A stretch of DNA of 64,000 nt from Pseudogemmobacter sp044142105 (GCF_044142105.1 NZ_JBGTYM010000001.1:558001-622000); one strand, 5' to 3'. Positions 26,483-35,488 are shown, numbered from the stretch's first letter. Notes: generated by a model from the sequence alone, not told the origin. Numbers and translations: made by a program.

Positions 26483-27915
26483 GTGACGCATCCGAGAAGA
26501 TCCGCTGCGATGCCTGCCCGGTGATGTGCTACATCGCGCCGGGCCAGACCGGGGCCTGCGACCGCTATGCCAATGAGGCGGGCCGGATCGTGCGCACCGA
26601 TCCTGTCGTCTTGCTGTCCCATGCCCTGACCGGCGGCCAGCGCATCGTCCCCTTTGCCGCCGCCGATTGGGATGGCGAAACGGTGCCGCCCGACACATTC
26701 GTCACCGGCATCGGCTCGGGCACCACCTATCCCGATTACAAGCCCGCGCCCTTCATCGTCTCGTCGCAGGTGGCGGGGGCCGATATGGTGACTGTGGTCA
26801 CCGAAGCGATCTTTTCCTATTGCGGCGTCAAGGTGAAGATCGACACCGACCGTTTCCTTGGCCCGGAAGGCGCGGTGGTGCGGGTGCAGGGCGAACCTGT
26901 CGGCCATGTCACCACCGCCGAATATGGCAGCCAGATGCTGTCTCTGGGCGGTGTGCATCACCTGACCGGCGGATCAAAGCCCGAAGGTCGCATCACCTGC
27001 GCCGCCATGCTGGCCCTGTGCAATGGCGAGGCGGTCGAGATGGAGATCGAGGGCGGCGCCAGGGTTGTGGTGCAGGCAGGGCAGGCGCCCATCGTCGATG
27101 GCCGGTCCGAGCGGCGGATGCGGGTCGGCTGCGGCTCGGCCACGATCGGCATGTTCGCGGCGCAATGGCGCGGGCTGGTGGATGAGGTGGTGGTGGTCGA
27201 TGACCACATCACCGGTGTCGTCTCGGAACATCAGGCCGGGAAGGTTCTGGGCTGGGAGCCGACGGGGATCAGGATCAAGGGTCATCGTTCTACCCCCGGC
27301 CGCTATTTCCGCGTTTCGGAGCCGGGGCTGGGCTGGGGGGGCACGAGGCTTACCGATCCGCTGGAGATCCTGGGCGACTGGCAGGAAAAGAAGGGGGCAA
27401 GACCGGGACTGACCCTGCTGATGGTGTCGACCACGGGCGAGGATCATGCCTATTACGTGCTGGATGAGGCGCTGAAACCGGTGCAGCAGCCCTTGCCCGA
27501 GGCGCTGCGCGATACGGTCGCGCTGATCGACGAGAATTGCGAACCCTCGCTCTGCACGGTGCTGTTCGTCGGCGGCGCGGGCGGGTCCTTGCGCGCGGGC
27601 GTGGCGAAGAACCCGGTGCGGCTGACGCGCTCGGTGCAGGGCGGTGTCACGCGTCTGACCTCGGGCGGGGCGGAATGTTACGTCTGGCCGGGGGGCGGCA
27701 TTACCTTCATGGTCGACGTGCTTGACCTGCCGAAGGGCGCTTTCGGCTATGTCCCGACCCCGGCGCTGGTGGCACCGCTGGAATTCACCCTGCCGCGCGC
27801 CGAATATCTGGCGATGGGCGGCCATGAGGCAGCGATCCGCAGCCTTGAACGATCCGTGGCCGAAGGTGGCGAATACCCGACCGCCGCGCGGCTGGAAAGC
27901 TGGCCCGTGCGATGA
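26479..27915 (+). CDS. 6-Hydroxynicotinate reductase homologue
   Basis: A 478-residue protein recalling the ferredoxin-linked 6-hydroxynicotinate reductase of nicotinate-fermenting clostridia. The N-terminus has a cysteine pattern C10-x2-C13-x3-C17-x9-C27 (CDACPVMC start) suited to an iron-sulfur cluster. Central Gly-rich stretches (GIGSGTTYPDYKPAPFIV; RVGCGSATIGMFA) are conserved in the family as I recall it. It overlaps the hydroxylase gene and the UPF0280 gene by four bases each, so the three products are made together. Expected chemistry is reduction of a hydroxylated, partly dearomatised N-heterocycle. Other genes of the clostridial nicotinate pathway are not present here, so the true substrate may differ. 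Confidence 0.75.
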   Translation: MSDASEKIRCDACPVMCYIAPGQTGACDRYANEAGRIVRTDPVVLLSHALTGGQRIVPFAAADWDGETVPPDTFVTGIGSGTTYPDYKPAPFIVSSQVAGADMVTVVTEAIFSYCGVKVKIDTDRFLGPEGAVVRVQGEPVGHVTTAEYGSQMLSLGGVHHLTGGSKPEGRITCAAMLALCNGEAVEMEIEGGARVVVQAGQAPIVDGRSERRMRVGCGSATIGMFAAQWRGLVDEVVVVDDHITGVVSEHQAGKVLGWEPTGIRIKGHRSTPGRYFRVSEPGLGWGGTRLTDPLEILGDWQEKKGARPGLTLLMVSTTGEDHAYYVLDEALKPVQQPLPEALRDTVALIDENCEPSLCTVLFVGGAGGSLRAGVAKNPVRLTRSVQGGVTRLTSGGAECYVWPGGGITFMVDVLDLPKGAFGYVPTPALVAPLEFTLPRAEYLAMGGHEAAIRSLERSVAEGGEYPTAARLESWPVR

Positions 27916-28757
27916 GCGGCGCCGTTGCAGCCCTGTTGCCCGACGGAAGGCTGCACTTGCAGCATGGGCCGATTGATATTGTGGCGCAGGGGTTTGGCGC
28001 GGCAGATGCCGTGCGGGCGGCCCATACCCGCGCCGCAGCGCGCTTCGCGACGGTGCTGGATGAATTGGTCGCGGAACTGCCCATGCTGCGCAGCGAAACC
28101 GGTCTTTTCGGCGGAAAGATTGCCCGGCGCATGGCCGCGGCAGTCGCGCCCTATCGGCCAGCCTTCCTTACCCCCATGGCGGCGGTGGCGGGGGCGGTGG
28201 CCGAAGAGGTGCTGGAGGCGCTGACTGGGCCGGGGATCACGCGGGCCTATGTGAACAATGGCGGCGATATCGCGCTGCATCTGGAGCCAGCCGAAAGCCT
28301 GACCTGCGCTCTGGCCGTGACGGGCGGGCTGGACCGAGTGTCCCTCGCCGCATCTGATGCAGTACGCGGCATCGCCACTTCGGGCTGGCGCGGGCGCAGC
28401 TTCTCGCTTGGCATCGCCGATGCGGTGACGGTTCTGGCGCGCACCGCCGCCATGGCCGATGCGGCGGCCACGATGATTGCCAATGCGGTCGATCTGCCGG
28501 GCCATCCCGGCATCCGCCGCAGACCGGCGCAGGAGGTGCAGGCCGACAGCGATCTGGGTGCCCGGGCGGTGACGGTCGGCGTGGCGGAACTTTCGCCGGG
28601 CGAACGCGGCATGGCCTTGCGGGCGGGGCTGGCGGCAGCCGAAGGGTTCCGGGCGCGCGGTTTGATTGAAGGGGCGGCGCTTTTCCTTCAGGGTGAAAGC
28701 GTTGCGACGGGGGGCGGGCTGCTGTCCGCCCACAGGGAGACGAGGGAATATGTCTGA
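27912..28757 (+). CDS. UPF0280 family protein (ApbE-like fold)
   Basis: A 281-residue soluble protein of the UPF0280 family, distantly related to the flavin transferase ApbE. Visible are an N-terminal LPDGRLHLQHGPIDI and Ala/Gly-rich helical stretches around FLTPMAAVAGAVAEEVLEAL and YVNNGGDIALHL (about residues 75-125), the latter resembling the NxGGDI motif of ApbE. No ApbE catalytic His motif is obvious. Its function is not established. It is fixed in the hydroxylase/reductase operon by overlaps at both ends, which suggests cofactor maturation or a step in the same pathway. Confidence 0.75.
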   Translation: MSGAVAALLPDGRLHLQHGPIDIVAQGFGAADAVRAAHTRAAARFATVLDELVAELPMLRSETGLFGGKIARRMAAAVAPYRPAFLTPMAAVAGAVAEEVLEALTGPGITRAYVNNGGDIALHLEPAESLTCALAVTGGLDRVSLAASDAVRGIATSGWRGRSFSLGIADAVTVLARTAAMADAAATMIANAVDLPGHPGIRRRPAQEVQADSDLGARAVTVGVAELSPGERGMALRAGLAAAEGFRARGLIEGAALFLQGESVATGGGLLSAHRETREYV

Positions 28758-29331
28758 TTTCGCCATCCGAAAGATCGTTTGCCAGATCGAGGAGATCCGC
28801 CATGAGGGCGGCCCCGCGCCCGCCGTGCCAGTGTTGCGCGGCGCGATTTATGCGATCTGCGCCAATCCCTTTGCGGGTCGCTATGAGCCACAGCTGCAAC
28901 CGGCGATGGAGGCGCTGAAGCCGCTGGCGCTGGAGCTGACCGACCGGCTGGTGGTGTCACTTGGCGGACGGGCGGGGATTGACGCCTATGGCAAGGGTGC
29001 CATCGTCGGCGAGAATGGCGAGCACGAGCATGGTGCGATCTGGCATGTCTCGGGCGGCTACGGCATGCGCGAGCGGCTGGGCGAATGCCGCGCCATCGTT
29101 CCCTCTGCCATGAAGGTCGGCGGGATGGGATCGACGCTGGACGTGCCGCTGGGCCATCTGAACGCGGCCTATGTGCGCTCGCGTTTCGACGTGATCACGC
29201 TGGCTTGCGAGGATGGGCCGCGCGCCAATGAGGTTCTGTTCGCCCTGGCCATGGCGCGGGGGGGGCGGGTGCACAGCCGGATGGGCGGGCTGGAGATCGG
29301 CGATGTGAAGGGGGAGGACGGGCTGCGGTGA
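28750..29331 (+). CDS. DUF1185 (amino acid synthesis) family protein
   Basis: A 193-residue protein of the DUF1185 family, labelled 'amino acid synthesis protein' in annotations without proven chemistry. Recognisable stretches: RKIVCQIEEIRHEGG, AICANPFAGRYEP (about residues 37-50) and GENGEHEHGAIWH (about 90-103), whose two His and Glu residues could bind metal. The ATG at 28750 overlaps the UPF0280 stop by 8 bases. It is the fifth gene of the tightly packed operon. A hydrolase or isomerase role on a ring-opened intermediate is possible but unsupported. Confidence 0.75.
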   Translation: MSDFAIRKIVCQIEEIRHEGGPAPAVPVLRGAIYAICANPFAGRYEPQLQPAMEALKPLALELTDRLVVSLGGRAGIDAYGKGAIVGENGEHEHGAIWHVSGGYGMRERLGECRAIVPSAMKVGGMGSTLDVPLGHLNAAYVRSRFDVITLACEDGPRANEVLFALAMARGGRVHSRMGGLEIGDVKGEDGLR

Positions 29332-30704
29332 GCGAAGCGTACGAATTTTCATTGAAAATTCGGGGCCTTGCCCGTCTTGCCTGCCCGGCGGCGGCCTTGG
29401 TGCCGGGTCTGGCGCAGGCCTGCGCCCTGCCGCCCTCGGTGCTGTTGACCTTGCCGACCGACACCTACATCACCGCCGCCGCGCTGACAGTGGCGCTGAC
29501 CGCGGTTGTGGGGGCGCTGTCGGGGCGGCTGCCAGAATTTGTATCGCACAAGCTGGCGGAGATCAGGCCGGGCGCTTTGACCACCGTCACGTCCTATCTG
29601 TCCTTCCTGGCCTTTCTGGGCCTGGTTCTGGTCGGCCTCCTTGGCAATCGCGACCCGATGCACAATCTGATGACGCTGGTCTTCTGGACGGGGGTCTGGA
29701 TCGCGCTGCCGCTGGCTTCGATGCTCTGCGGCAATCTCTGGGCCGTGGTGACGCCCTGGGCCGGGCCCGTACGAATTGCGCGGGCGCTGTTGCGGCGGCA
29801 GCGGGGGATCGGCCTCTCGCGGTGCGGACATTGGCCTGCGGTTCTGGGCCTGGCTGGTTTCGCCTGGTTTCAGAGCGTCTCGCTCTATCCCGATGATCCG
29901 GCCGTGCTGGCCAAGCTGGCGCTGACCTATTGGGCGGTGATCTTCGTTCTGGCTGTGCTCGAGGGCGAGGCCTTCCTGGAACGGGGCGAGTTTCTGACCG
30001 TTCTTTTCACAATGATCTCGCGGGTCTCGCCGCTTTGGATCGAATCTCGCGGCGACCGGGCGCAGCTTTGCGCGGGCTTTCCGGGCGCGCAGGTGCTGCG
30101 GATGGCGCCGCTCTCGACCTCGGCGGTGGTCTTCGTGACGCTGGCGCTGGCGGCCCTGACCTTTGACGGGCTGGCCGAGACCTTCTGGTGGCTGGCGCTG
30201 ATCGGCGAGAACCCGTTGGAACCCGCCGGACGGTCTGCGGTTATGATGGCCAATACGCTGGGCCTGCTTGCCGTCTGGGTGGTGACGCTGGCCCTGATCC
30301 TGGGGGTGATCCGGGCGGGGCGGCTGGCCGCGGGACCGGTGGCGCTTTCGTTCCTGGCTATCGCGGCGGGCTACCATGCGGCGCATTATTTGGTGATGCT
30401 GCTCACCGCCGGGCAATACACGCTCGCCGCGCTGAACGATCCCTTGTTCAGCGGCGAAAGCTGGCTTGGCCTGCCGCCCTTCTATGTTTCCTTCGGTTTC
30501 CTCACCGATCCGCGGATCATGCCGCTGATCTATGCCTTCCAGTTCACCGCGATCCTTGCCGCGCATCTTCTGGCCGTGGTGCTGGCGCTGAAGCTGGCCG
30601 GAGAGGGCGCATCGCGGCTGCGGGCGCATCTGCCGCTGACCGGCTTGATGGTCGGCTACACGATCCTTGGCCTCTGGCTTTTGTCCACGGCCAAGGCGGG
30701 GTGA
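29328..30704 (+). CDS. Polytopic membrane protein, fenitrothion-hydrolase-like family
   Basis: A 458-residue inner-membrane protein with roughly ten to twelve hydrophobic segments. The stretch DPMHNLMTLVFWTGVWIALP followed by GNLWAVVTPWAGP (about residues 105-145) resembles membrane proteins that databases label fenitrothion hydrolase; that label comes from one activity and need not hold here. Conserved-looking His residues occur in GYHAAHYLV (about 347-353) and QFTAILAAHLL. GTG start overlapping the DUF1185 stop by four bases. It closes the hydroxylase operon and precedes the ABC importer. A transporter or membrane-bound redox partner are both open. Confidence 0.6.
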   Translation: MSEAYEFSLKIRGLARLACPAAALVPGLAQACALPPSVLLTLPTDTYITAAALTVALTAVVGALSGRLPEFVSHKLAEIRPGALTTVTSYLSFLAFLGLVLVGLLGNRDPMHNLMTLVFWTGVWIALPLASMLCGNLWAVVTPWAGPVRIARALLRRQRGIGLSRCGHWPAVLGLAGFAWFQSVSLYPDDPAVLAKLALTYWAVIFVLAVLEGEAFLERGEFLTVLFTMISRVSPLWIESRGDRAQLCAGFPGAQVLRMAPLSTSAVVFVTLALAALTFDGLAETFWWLALIGENPLEPAGRSAVMMANTLGLLAVWVVTLALILGVIRAGRLAAGPVALSFLAIAAGYHAAHYLVMLLTAGQYTLAALNDPLFSGESWLGLPPFYVSFGFLTDPRIMPLIYAFQFTAILAAHLLAVVLALKLAGEGASRLRAHLPLTGLMVGYTILGLWLLSTAKAG

Positions 30705-30790
30705 CATTTTGTCCAGTTCATTCGCGCACTTACAGACCAGCCCGCGGAGTTGCCGCTAGAAGCAACCCGCCCCAACATGGAGAGACCGAG

Positions 30791-32062
30791 ATGACGAACC
30801 TACTTATGCCCAGCCGCCGCAGCCTGTTGAAAGGGGCAGGCGCAGGGGTCCTTGCCGGGATGCTGCCCGCCGTGGCCGGCGCCCAGGCCAGCCCGATCAA
30901 GCTGGGCTTCCAGCTTCACCGCACCGGCATCGGCGCCTCGTACGGGCGCTGGTATGAACGCACGGCGACGGCGGCTCTGAAGGCGATCAACGAGGCGGGC
31001 GGCATCGCCGGGCGGCCGGTCGAGATCCTGTTCGAGGATGACGCGACCGACCCCAAGCGCGGGGCGGAAGTGGTCGACAAGCTGACCCAATCGGACGGCT
31101 GCGACATCGTCATGGGCACGCTGTTCAGCCATGTCGTCATGGGCTCGGCCCCGCGCGCGGCCGAGTTGAAGGTGCCCTATCTGGTCTGTTCGGAAGGCTA
31201 TCATGTCGCGAGCGGCGCCCTGAACCGCTGGACATTGCAACCGGGCATCACCGATGTGCGCAGTCAGATTTCCAGCATGGCGCCCTGGGTTGCGGCCAAT
31301 CTGGGCAAGAAAGTCACCATGTTCTACCCGGATTATGCCTTCGGCTATGACCATCGCGACTTCTTCTCGAAAGCGATCGAAGCGCAGGGCGGGCAGGTTC
31401 TGTCGCAGATCGCCATTCCGCCCACCGAGACCAGCTTCACCCGCTATTTCGCGCAGATCCCCGCGGATACCGAGGTGCTCTATCACGTCATGGTCGGCCC
31501 GGCGGTGCTGACCTTCGTCAAGGAACTGGGCGAGTTCTACGGCTCGGGGGCCAAGCCGCAGCTTTTCGGCTTTGTCGACTCGCTCGAAGCGGTGGACACT
31601 GCGACGCCGGGGCTGGAATTCCTGGAGGGCACGCATTTCTGGGAGGCGCATCCGCGCACCAAGCCCACCGATGCGGGCGAACATGAAGCGGCCTATCGCA
31701 GCGCCGTCGGGGTCGATGACAATGGCACCAGCGTCAGCGATGCCAAGGATGTGGCGACCTATTCGCATATGTTCTCGTGCTGGGAGACGCTGTACTTCCT
31801 GAAGGCCGCGATGGAGAGCGCGGGATATACCGGCCCGGCCGACCGCCAGAAACTGGTCGAGGCGATGGAGGCGATGTCCGATCTGCCCTATGGAATCGAG
31901 CGGCCGCAGGGCGCGAAGGTCTTCAACGGCAAGACCCATCAGGTCTTCGGCGTGCAGAACATCAGCCAGATCCAGTCGGGCAAGCTGGTGAAGGTCCATA
32001 CCACGACGATGGCGGACGGACTGTACGAGGATGCGGTGGACTACACCACCCAGTCCTTCTGA
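30791..32062 (+). CDS. Branched-chain amino acid-type ABC binding protein
   Basis: A 423-residue type-1 periplasmic binding protein of the LivK/UrtA class. The N-terminus has a twin-arginine-like signal (SRRSLLKGAGAGVLAGMLPA, then cleavage near AGAQA). The mature part starts PIKLGFQLHRTG and contains the usual NEAGGIAGRPVEILFEDD segment. It would capture the import substrate of the system whose permeases and ATPases follow. ATG with GGAGAG ahead. A strong hairpin lies between it and the permease genes, as is common where the binding protein is made in excess. Relatives bind amino acids, amides, urea or aromatic acids; the context suggests an N-heterocycle or betaine. Confidence 0.88.
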   Translation: MTNLLMPSRRSLLKGAGAGVLAGMLPAVAGAQASPIKLGFQLHRTGIGASYGRWYERTATAALKAINEAGGIAGRPVEILFEDDATDPKRGAEVVDKLTQSDGCDIVMGTLFSHVVMGSAPRAAELKVPYLVCSEGYHVASGALNRWTLQPGITDVRSQISSMAPWVAANLGKKVTMFYPDYAFGYDHRDFFSKAIEAQGGQVLSQIAIPPTETSFTRYFAQIPADTEVLYHVMVGPAVLTFVKELGEFYGSGAKPQLFGFVDSLEAVDTATPGLEFLEGTHFWEAHPRTKPTDAGEHEAAYRSAVGVDDNGTSVSDAKDVATYSHMFSCWETLYFLKAAMESAGYTGPADRQKLVEAMEAMSDLPYGIERPQGAKVFNGKTHQVFGVQNISQIQSGKLVKVHTTTMADGLYEDAVDYTTQSF

Positions 32063-32088
32063 TCCCGCATCACAGCCTGAAACTTCGG

Positions 32089-32112
32089 CCCCGCCGCTCT
32101 TTCGCGGCGGGG
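32089..32112 (+). terminator. Strong hairpin between binding-protein and permease genes
   Basis: CCCCGCCGC (32089-32097) and GCGGCGGGG (32104-32112) form a perfect 9-bp stem with a 6-base loop. Lacking a T-run, it more likely attenuates or stabilises mRNA to keep binding-protein expression above that of the permeases. Confidence 0.6.
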
Positions 32113-32137
32113 TGACCCCCGCCCTACGGCTGATGAC

Positions 32138-33019
32138 ATGGCTTTTGGACCCTTTCTTCTTCTTGCCCTGATGGAGGGGCTTGTGACCGCCGCCGCGCTG
32201 GCGCTGGCGGCCTCGGGCCTGTCTTTGGTCTTTGGCGTGATGCGTGTCGTCAATGTCGCGCATGGCGAGTTCTACATGCTGGGCGCGGTGATCGCCTGGT
32301 TCGTCACGACGCTGGTGCCGGGACCAGCCTGGGCCGCGTTCCTGGTGGCGCTGCTGGTCGCGCCGATCGCGGTGGCGGCGCTGGCGGCGCTGGCGGACCG
32401 TCTGGTGCTGCGACGGCTGAACTATGACCCCGAAGCGACGATCGTGGCGACGATCGGGCTGCTCTACATGATCCAGCAGGCGGCGCTGACGCTCTATGGC
32501 CCCGATGCCCGGCCCGTCGCGGCGCCTTTTGAGTGGCGTCTGCAACTGCCGTGGTTCGGCTATTCGGGCTACAAGCTTTTCGTGGTGGCGGCGGCGGCGC
32601 TGGTCTTGCTGGCGCTGTGGCTGTTCATGACGCGCAGCAAGGTGGGCCTTGTCATGCGGGCCACGCAGGTTGACCGCGAGGTGGCGCAGGCTTTCGGGAT
32701 CAATGTCGATCTGGTCTATATGGCGGTGTTCGGTATCGGCGCGGCCCTGGCCGCGGTGGCGGCGGTGCTGATCGTGCCCATCCAGCAGGCCCATTACCTG
32801 ATGGGACATGATCCGCTGCTTCTGTCCTTCATTGTCGTCATCATCGGCGGATTGGGCAGCTTGCGCGGCACGGTGGTCGCAGCGCTGGTGATCGGCCTGT
32901 CGGACGGGGTGATCAGCATGTTCTTCTCGCCCACGCTGGCCAAGATCCTTGCAACGCTTCTGGTCGCGCTGGTTCTGGTCTTCCGCCCGCAGGGTCTGTT
33001 CGGAGGGCGCGAGAGATGA
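32138..33019 (+). CDS. Branched-chain amino acid-type ABC permease LivH
   Basis: A 293-residue LivH/UrtB-type permease with eight or so helices. VFGVMRVVNVAHGEFYMLGA (about residues 29-48) is the family hallmark, and a C-terminal GGLGSLRGTVVAALVIG stretch precedes FRPQGLFGG. It overlaps livM by four bases. Together with the partner permease it forms the membrane channel for the solute delivered by the preceding binding protein. Confidence 0.93.
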   Translation: MAFGPFLLLALMEGLVTAAALALAASGLSLVFGVMRVVNVAHGEFYMLGAVIAWFVTTLVPGPAWAAFLVALLVAPIAVAALAALADRLVLRRLNYDPEATIVATIGLLYMIQQAALTLYGPDARPVAAPFEWRLQLPWFGYSGYKLFVVAAAALVLLALWLFMTRSKVGLVMRATQVDREVAQAFGINVDLVYMAVFGIGAALAAVAAVLIVPIQQAHYLMGHDPLLLSFIVVIIGGLGSLRGTVVAALVIGLSDGVISMFFSPTLAKILATLLVALVLVFRPQGLFGGRER

Positions 33020-33957
33020 ACGGACGCGCGATCTGGGCAGCCCATCTGGCGCTTCTGGCGGTGCTTTTCGCGCTGCAATATGTCTTGCCGCCCTATCACG
33101 CGACCAATCTGGCCCGCGTGATGGTGCTGGCGCTGTTCGCGACGGGCTACAATCTGGCCTTCGGCTATACCGGGCTTCTGAGCCTGGGCCATGCGCTGTT
33201 CTTCGCCGCAGGCATGTTCGCGGGCGCGCTGCCCGCCTGGCATTACGGCCTGGGGGCGGGGCCGGCCCTTCTCTTGTCGCTTGTTGGCGGCGCGACCATG
33301 GCGGGGCTGACCGGGCTTCTGGCGCTGCGGACGGCGGGGGTCAGCTTCATGATCGTGACGCTGATGTTCGCCAAGGCCTTCCACCTGGTGCTCATCTATT
33401 TCAACCAATGGACCGGTGGCGATCAGGGTTTCGCATTGCCCGCGGCCAGCCGCGAGCTGGCCGGGCAGGCACTGTCGAAGGACGGGCCGCGCTATTTCGT
33501 GGCCTGGGCACTGTTCTCGATCGGGCTGCTGATCTGTCTGGCGCTGGTGCGGTCGCGGTTTGGACGGGTCATGGTGGCGATGCGCGAGAATGAGGAACGC
33601 TCGCGCCTTCTAGGCTACAATCCCTATCGCGTGAAGCTGTTGGTTCTGGTGATCTCGGGCGCCTATGCAGGGCTCGCCGGCGGGGCCTGGGCGATCCTGT
33701 TCGGCTATGCCGGGGCGGGATTTGCCGAGATCCAGTATTCCATCCTGCCGATGCTCTATGTCCTGATGGGGGGCGCCGGCGTGGTCTCTGGGCCGCTTCT
33801 GGGGGCGGCCGCGATGTTCTGGCTGGTGGAGCTCGCGGCCGAACTGACTTCGGCCTGGCTGTTTCTTGTCGGGGCAGCGCTGGTGGTGCTGATCCTGTTC
33901 GCGCCGAAAGGCGTGCTTGGTTGGGTTCGCGCCCGCTTCTGGAGGGACCTGCCATGA
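33016..33957 (+). CDS. Branched-chain amino acid-type ABC permease LivM
   Basis: A 313-residue LivM/UrtC-type permease. NLAFGYTGLLSLGHALFFAAG (residues about 47-67) is the conserved family segment, followed by hydrophobic helices up to a LFAPKGVLGWVR C-terminus. It overlaps both neighbours by four bases (ATGA junctions), showing tight coupling in the importer operon. Confidence 0.93.
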   Translation: MNGRAIWAAHLALLAVLFALQYVLPPYHATNLARVMVLALFATGYNLAFGYTGLLSLGHALFFAAGMFAGALPAWHYGLGAGPALLLSLVGGATMAGLTGLLALRTAGVSFMIVTLMFAKAFHLVLIYFNQWTGGDQGFALPAASRELAGQALSKDGPRYFVAWALFSIGLLICLALVRSRFGRVMVAMRENEERSRLLGYNPYRVKLLVLVISGAYAGLAGGAWAILFGYAGAGFAEIQYSILPMLYVLMGGAGVVSGPLLGAAAMFWLVELAAELTSAWLFLVGAALVVLILFAPKGVLGWVRARFWRDLP

Positions 33958-34682
33958 GCCTGTTGCAAGCAAGTGGCCTTGTGCGGCATTTCGGCGGTCT
34001 GCGCGCCGTCGACGGCGTGGATTTCGATCTGGCGCCCGGCGAGGTCCATGGCCTGATCGGCCCGAACGGGGCGGGCAAGACCACCTTCGTATCGCTGCTG
34101 TCCGGGCGCATCCCGGTGCAATCGGGCCAAATCTTCCTGGATGGGGACGAGATCACCCGACTTTCAGCCCAGGCCCGGGTCAAGCAGGGGCTGGCTTATA
34201 CGTTCCAGATCACCTCGATCTTCCCCGGTCTGTCGGTTTTCGACAATGTGGCGCTTGCGGTGCAGGGCGGGCGCGACTCGGTGGGGGCGCTGCGCGGCGA
34301 CAAGGCGGCCCTGGGCCACGCCGTGGCGGCAGCACTGGGCAAGGTGGGGCTTGAGCACCACCGCGCGCAAATGGCGGGAGAGTTGAGCTACGGTCATCAG
34401 CGGCTCTTGGAGGTTGCCATGGGCCTGGCGCTGAAGCCCCGCGTGCTGATCCTGGACGAGCCGACCCAGGGTCTTGCGGCGGGCGAAATCGCCGGTTTCA
34501 TGGCGCTGGTGCGATCGCTGGTGCCCGAGGTCGCGGTCCTGATGATCGAGCACAATATGGATGTGGTGATGGGCGCGGCCGACCGGATCACCGTCCTGAA
34601 TTTTGGCACGGTTCTTGCGTGCGGCACACCTGCCGAAATGCGCGCCGACAGGGCCGTGCAGGAGGCCTATCTTGGCGCTTGA
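33954..34682 (+). CDS. Branched-chain amino acid-type ABC ATPase LivG
   Basis: A 242-residue LivG-type ATPase. Walker A is GPNGAGKTT (about residues 38-46), then YTFQITSIFPGLSVFDNVALA, the degenerate signature LSYGHQRLLEVAMGL characteristic of LivG/UrtD, and Walker B ILDEPTQGL. The ATG at 33954 follows GGAGGG; an 11-codon extension upstream was rejected because it falls inside livM without a ribosome site. Confidence 0.93.
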   Translation: MSLLQASGLVRHFGGLRAVDGVDFDLAPGEVHGLIGPNGAGKTTFVSLLSGRIPVQSGQIFLDGDEITRLSAQARVKQGLAYTFQITSIFPGLSVFDNVALAVQGGRDSVGALRGDKAALGHAVAAALGKVGLEHHRAQMAGELSYGHQRLLEVAMGLALKPRVLILDEPTQGLAAGEIAGFMALVRSLVPEVAVLMIEHNMDVVMGAADRITVLNFGTVLACGTPAEMRADRAVQEAYLGA

Positions 34683-35367
34683 GGTGACGGGACTGACGGG
34701 GGGATACGGGCCAGTCACGGTGCTGCGCGGGGTGGATTTCACCGCGAAGCCGGGCGAGGTGACCTGCGTGATGGGGCGCAACGGCGCGGGCAAGACAACA
34801 CTGATGAAAGCGCTGATGGGGCTTTTGCCCTGCGCCGGACGGATCACCCTGGATGGCGTCGAGGTCTCGGGCCAGCCCGCCCATAAGGTTCCCGGGCTGG
34901 GTCTCGCCTGGGTGCCGCAGGGGCGGCGGCTGTTCGGGCCGCTGACCGTGGCGGAAAACCTTGCGATCGGCGGATTGCTGCGCGGCAACCGCGCTGCGGT
35001 TCGGGCGCGGGTGCTGGAGATGTTTCCGCGGCTGGGCGAACGGCTGGCACAGATGGCGGCAACGCTGTCGGGAGGGGAGCAGCAGATGCTGGCGATCGGC
35101 CGGGCGCTGTGCCTTGAGCCGAAAGTTCTGCTTCTGGATGAGCCGACCGAAGGGTTGCAGCCCTCGATGATCCAGCTCATCCGCGACGCGATGCTGCGGC
35201 TGAAGGCCGAGGGCGTTGCGGTGGTTCTGGTCGAGCAGCGCGCCGATGCAGTGCTGCAAATGGCGGACCGCGTTGCCTTCATGGCGCATGGCAAGGTCGA
35301 GGAAATCGTCGACGCCGGGGCATTGACGCCCGGGGCACGGCAATTTGCGGAATATGTGGGGGTATAG
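34672..35367 (+). CDS. Branched-chain amino acid-type ABC ATPase LivF
   Basis: A 231-residue LivF-type ATPase: GRNGAGKTT Walker A (about residues 36-44), AWVPQGRRLFGPLTVAENL, signature LSGGEQQMLAIGRAL and LLDEPTEGLQPS Walker B. I place the start at the TTG at 34672, which follows GGAGG and overlaps livG by 11 bases; the longer ATG reading at 34603 adds a cysteine-rich stretch foreign to the family. It completes the five-gene importer. Confidence 0.9.
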   Translation: MALEVTGLTGGYGPVTVLRGVDFTAKPGEVTCVMGRNGAGKTTLMKALMGLLPCAGRITLDGVEVSGQPAHKVPGLGLAWVPQGRRLFGPLTVAENLAIGGLLRGNRAAVRARVLEMFPRLGERLAQMAATLSGGEQQMLAIGRALCLEPKVLLLDEPTEGLQPSMIQLIRDAMLRLKAEGVAVVLVEQRADAVLQMADRVAFMAHGKVEEIVDAGALTPGARQFAEYVGV

Positions 35368-35442
35368 GGATGGGCCCGGCAGGACGGGGTGCGGGCGGGT
35401 ATCTCGAAAGCCCCGCCTCGGTGGCTTCAAAGACGCGGAGCA

Positions 35443-35460
35443 GGCTTCTTAGCGGAAGCC
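35443..35460. other. Hairpin between livF and hyuA
   Basis: GGCTTC (35443-35448) and GAAGCC (35455-35460) form a 6-bp stem in the 121-base gap. No T-run; function open. The gap may hold a secondary promoter for the hydantoinase pair. Confidence 0.3.
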
Positions 35461-35488
35461 GCGGCTCGGCCAGGACGGAGGCAGGCGC

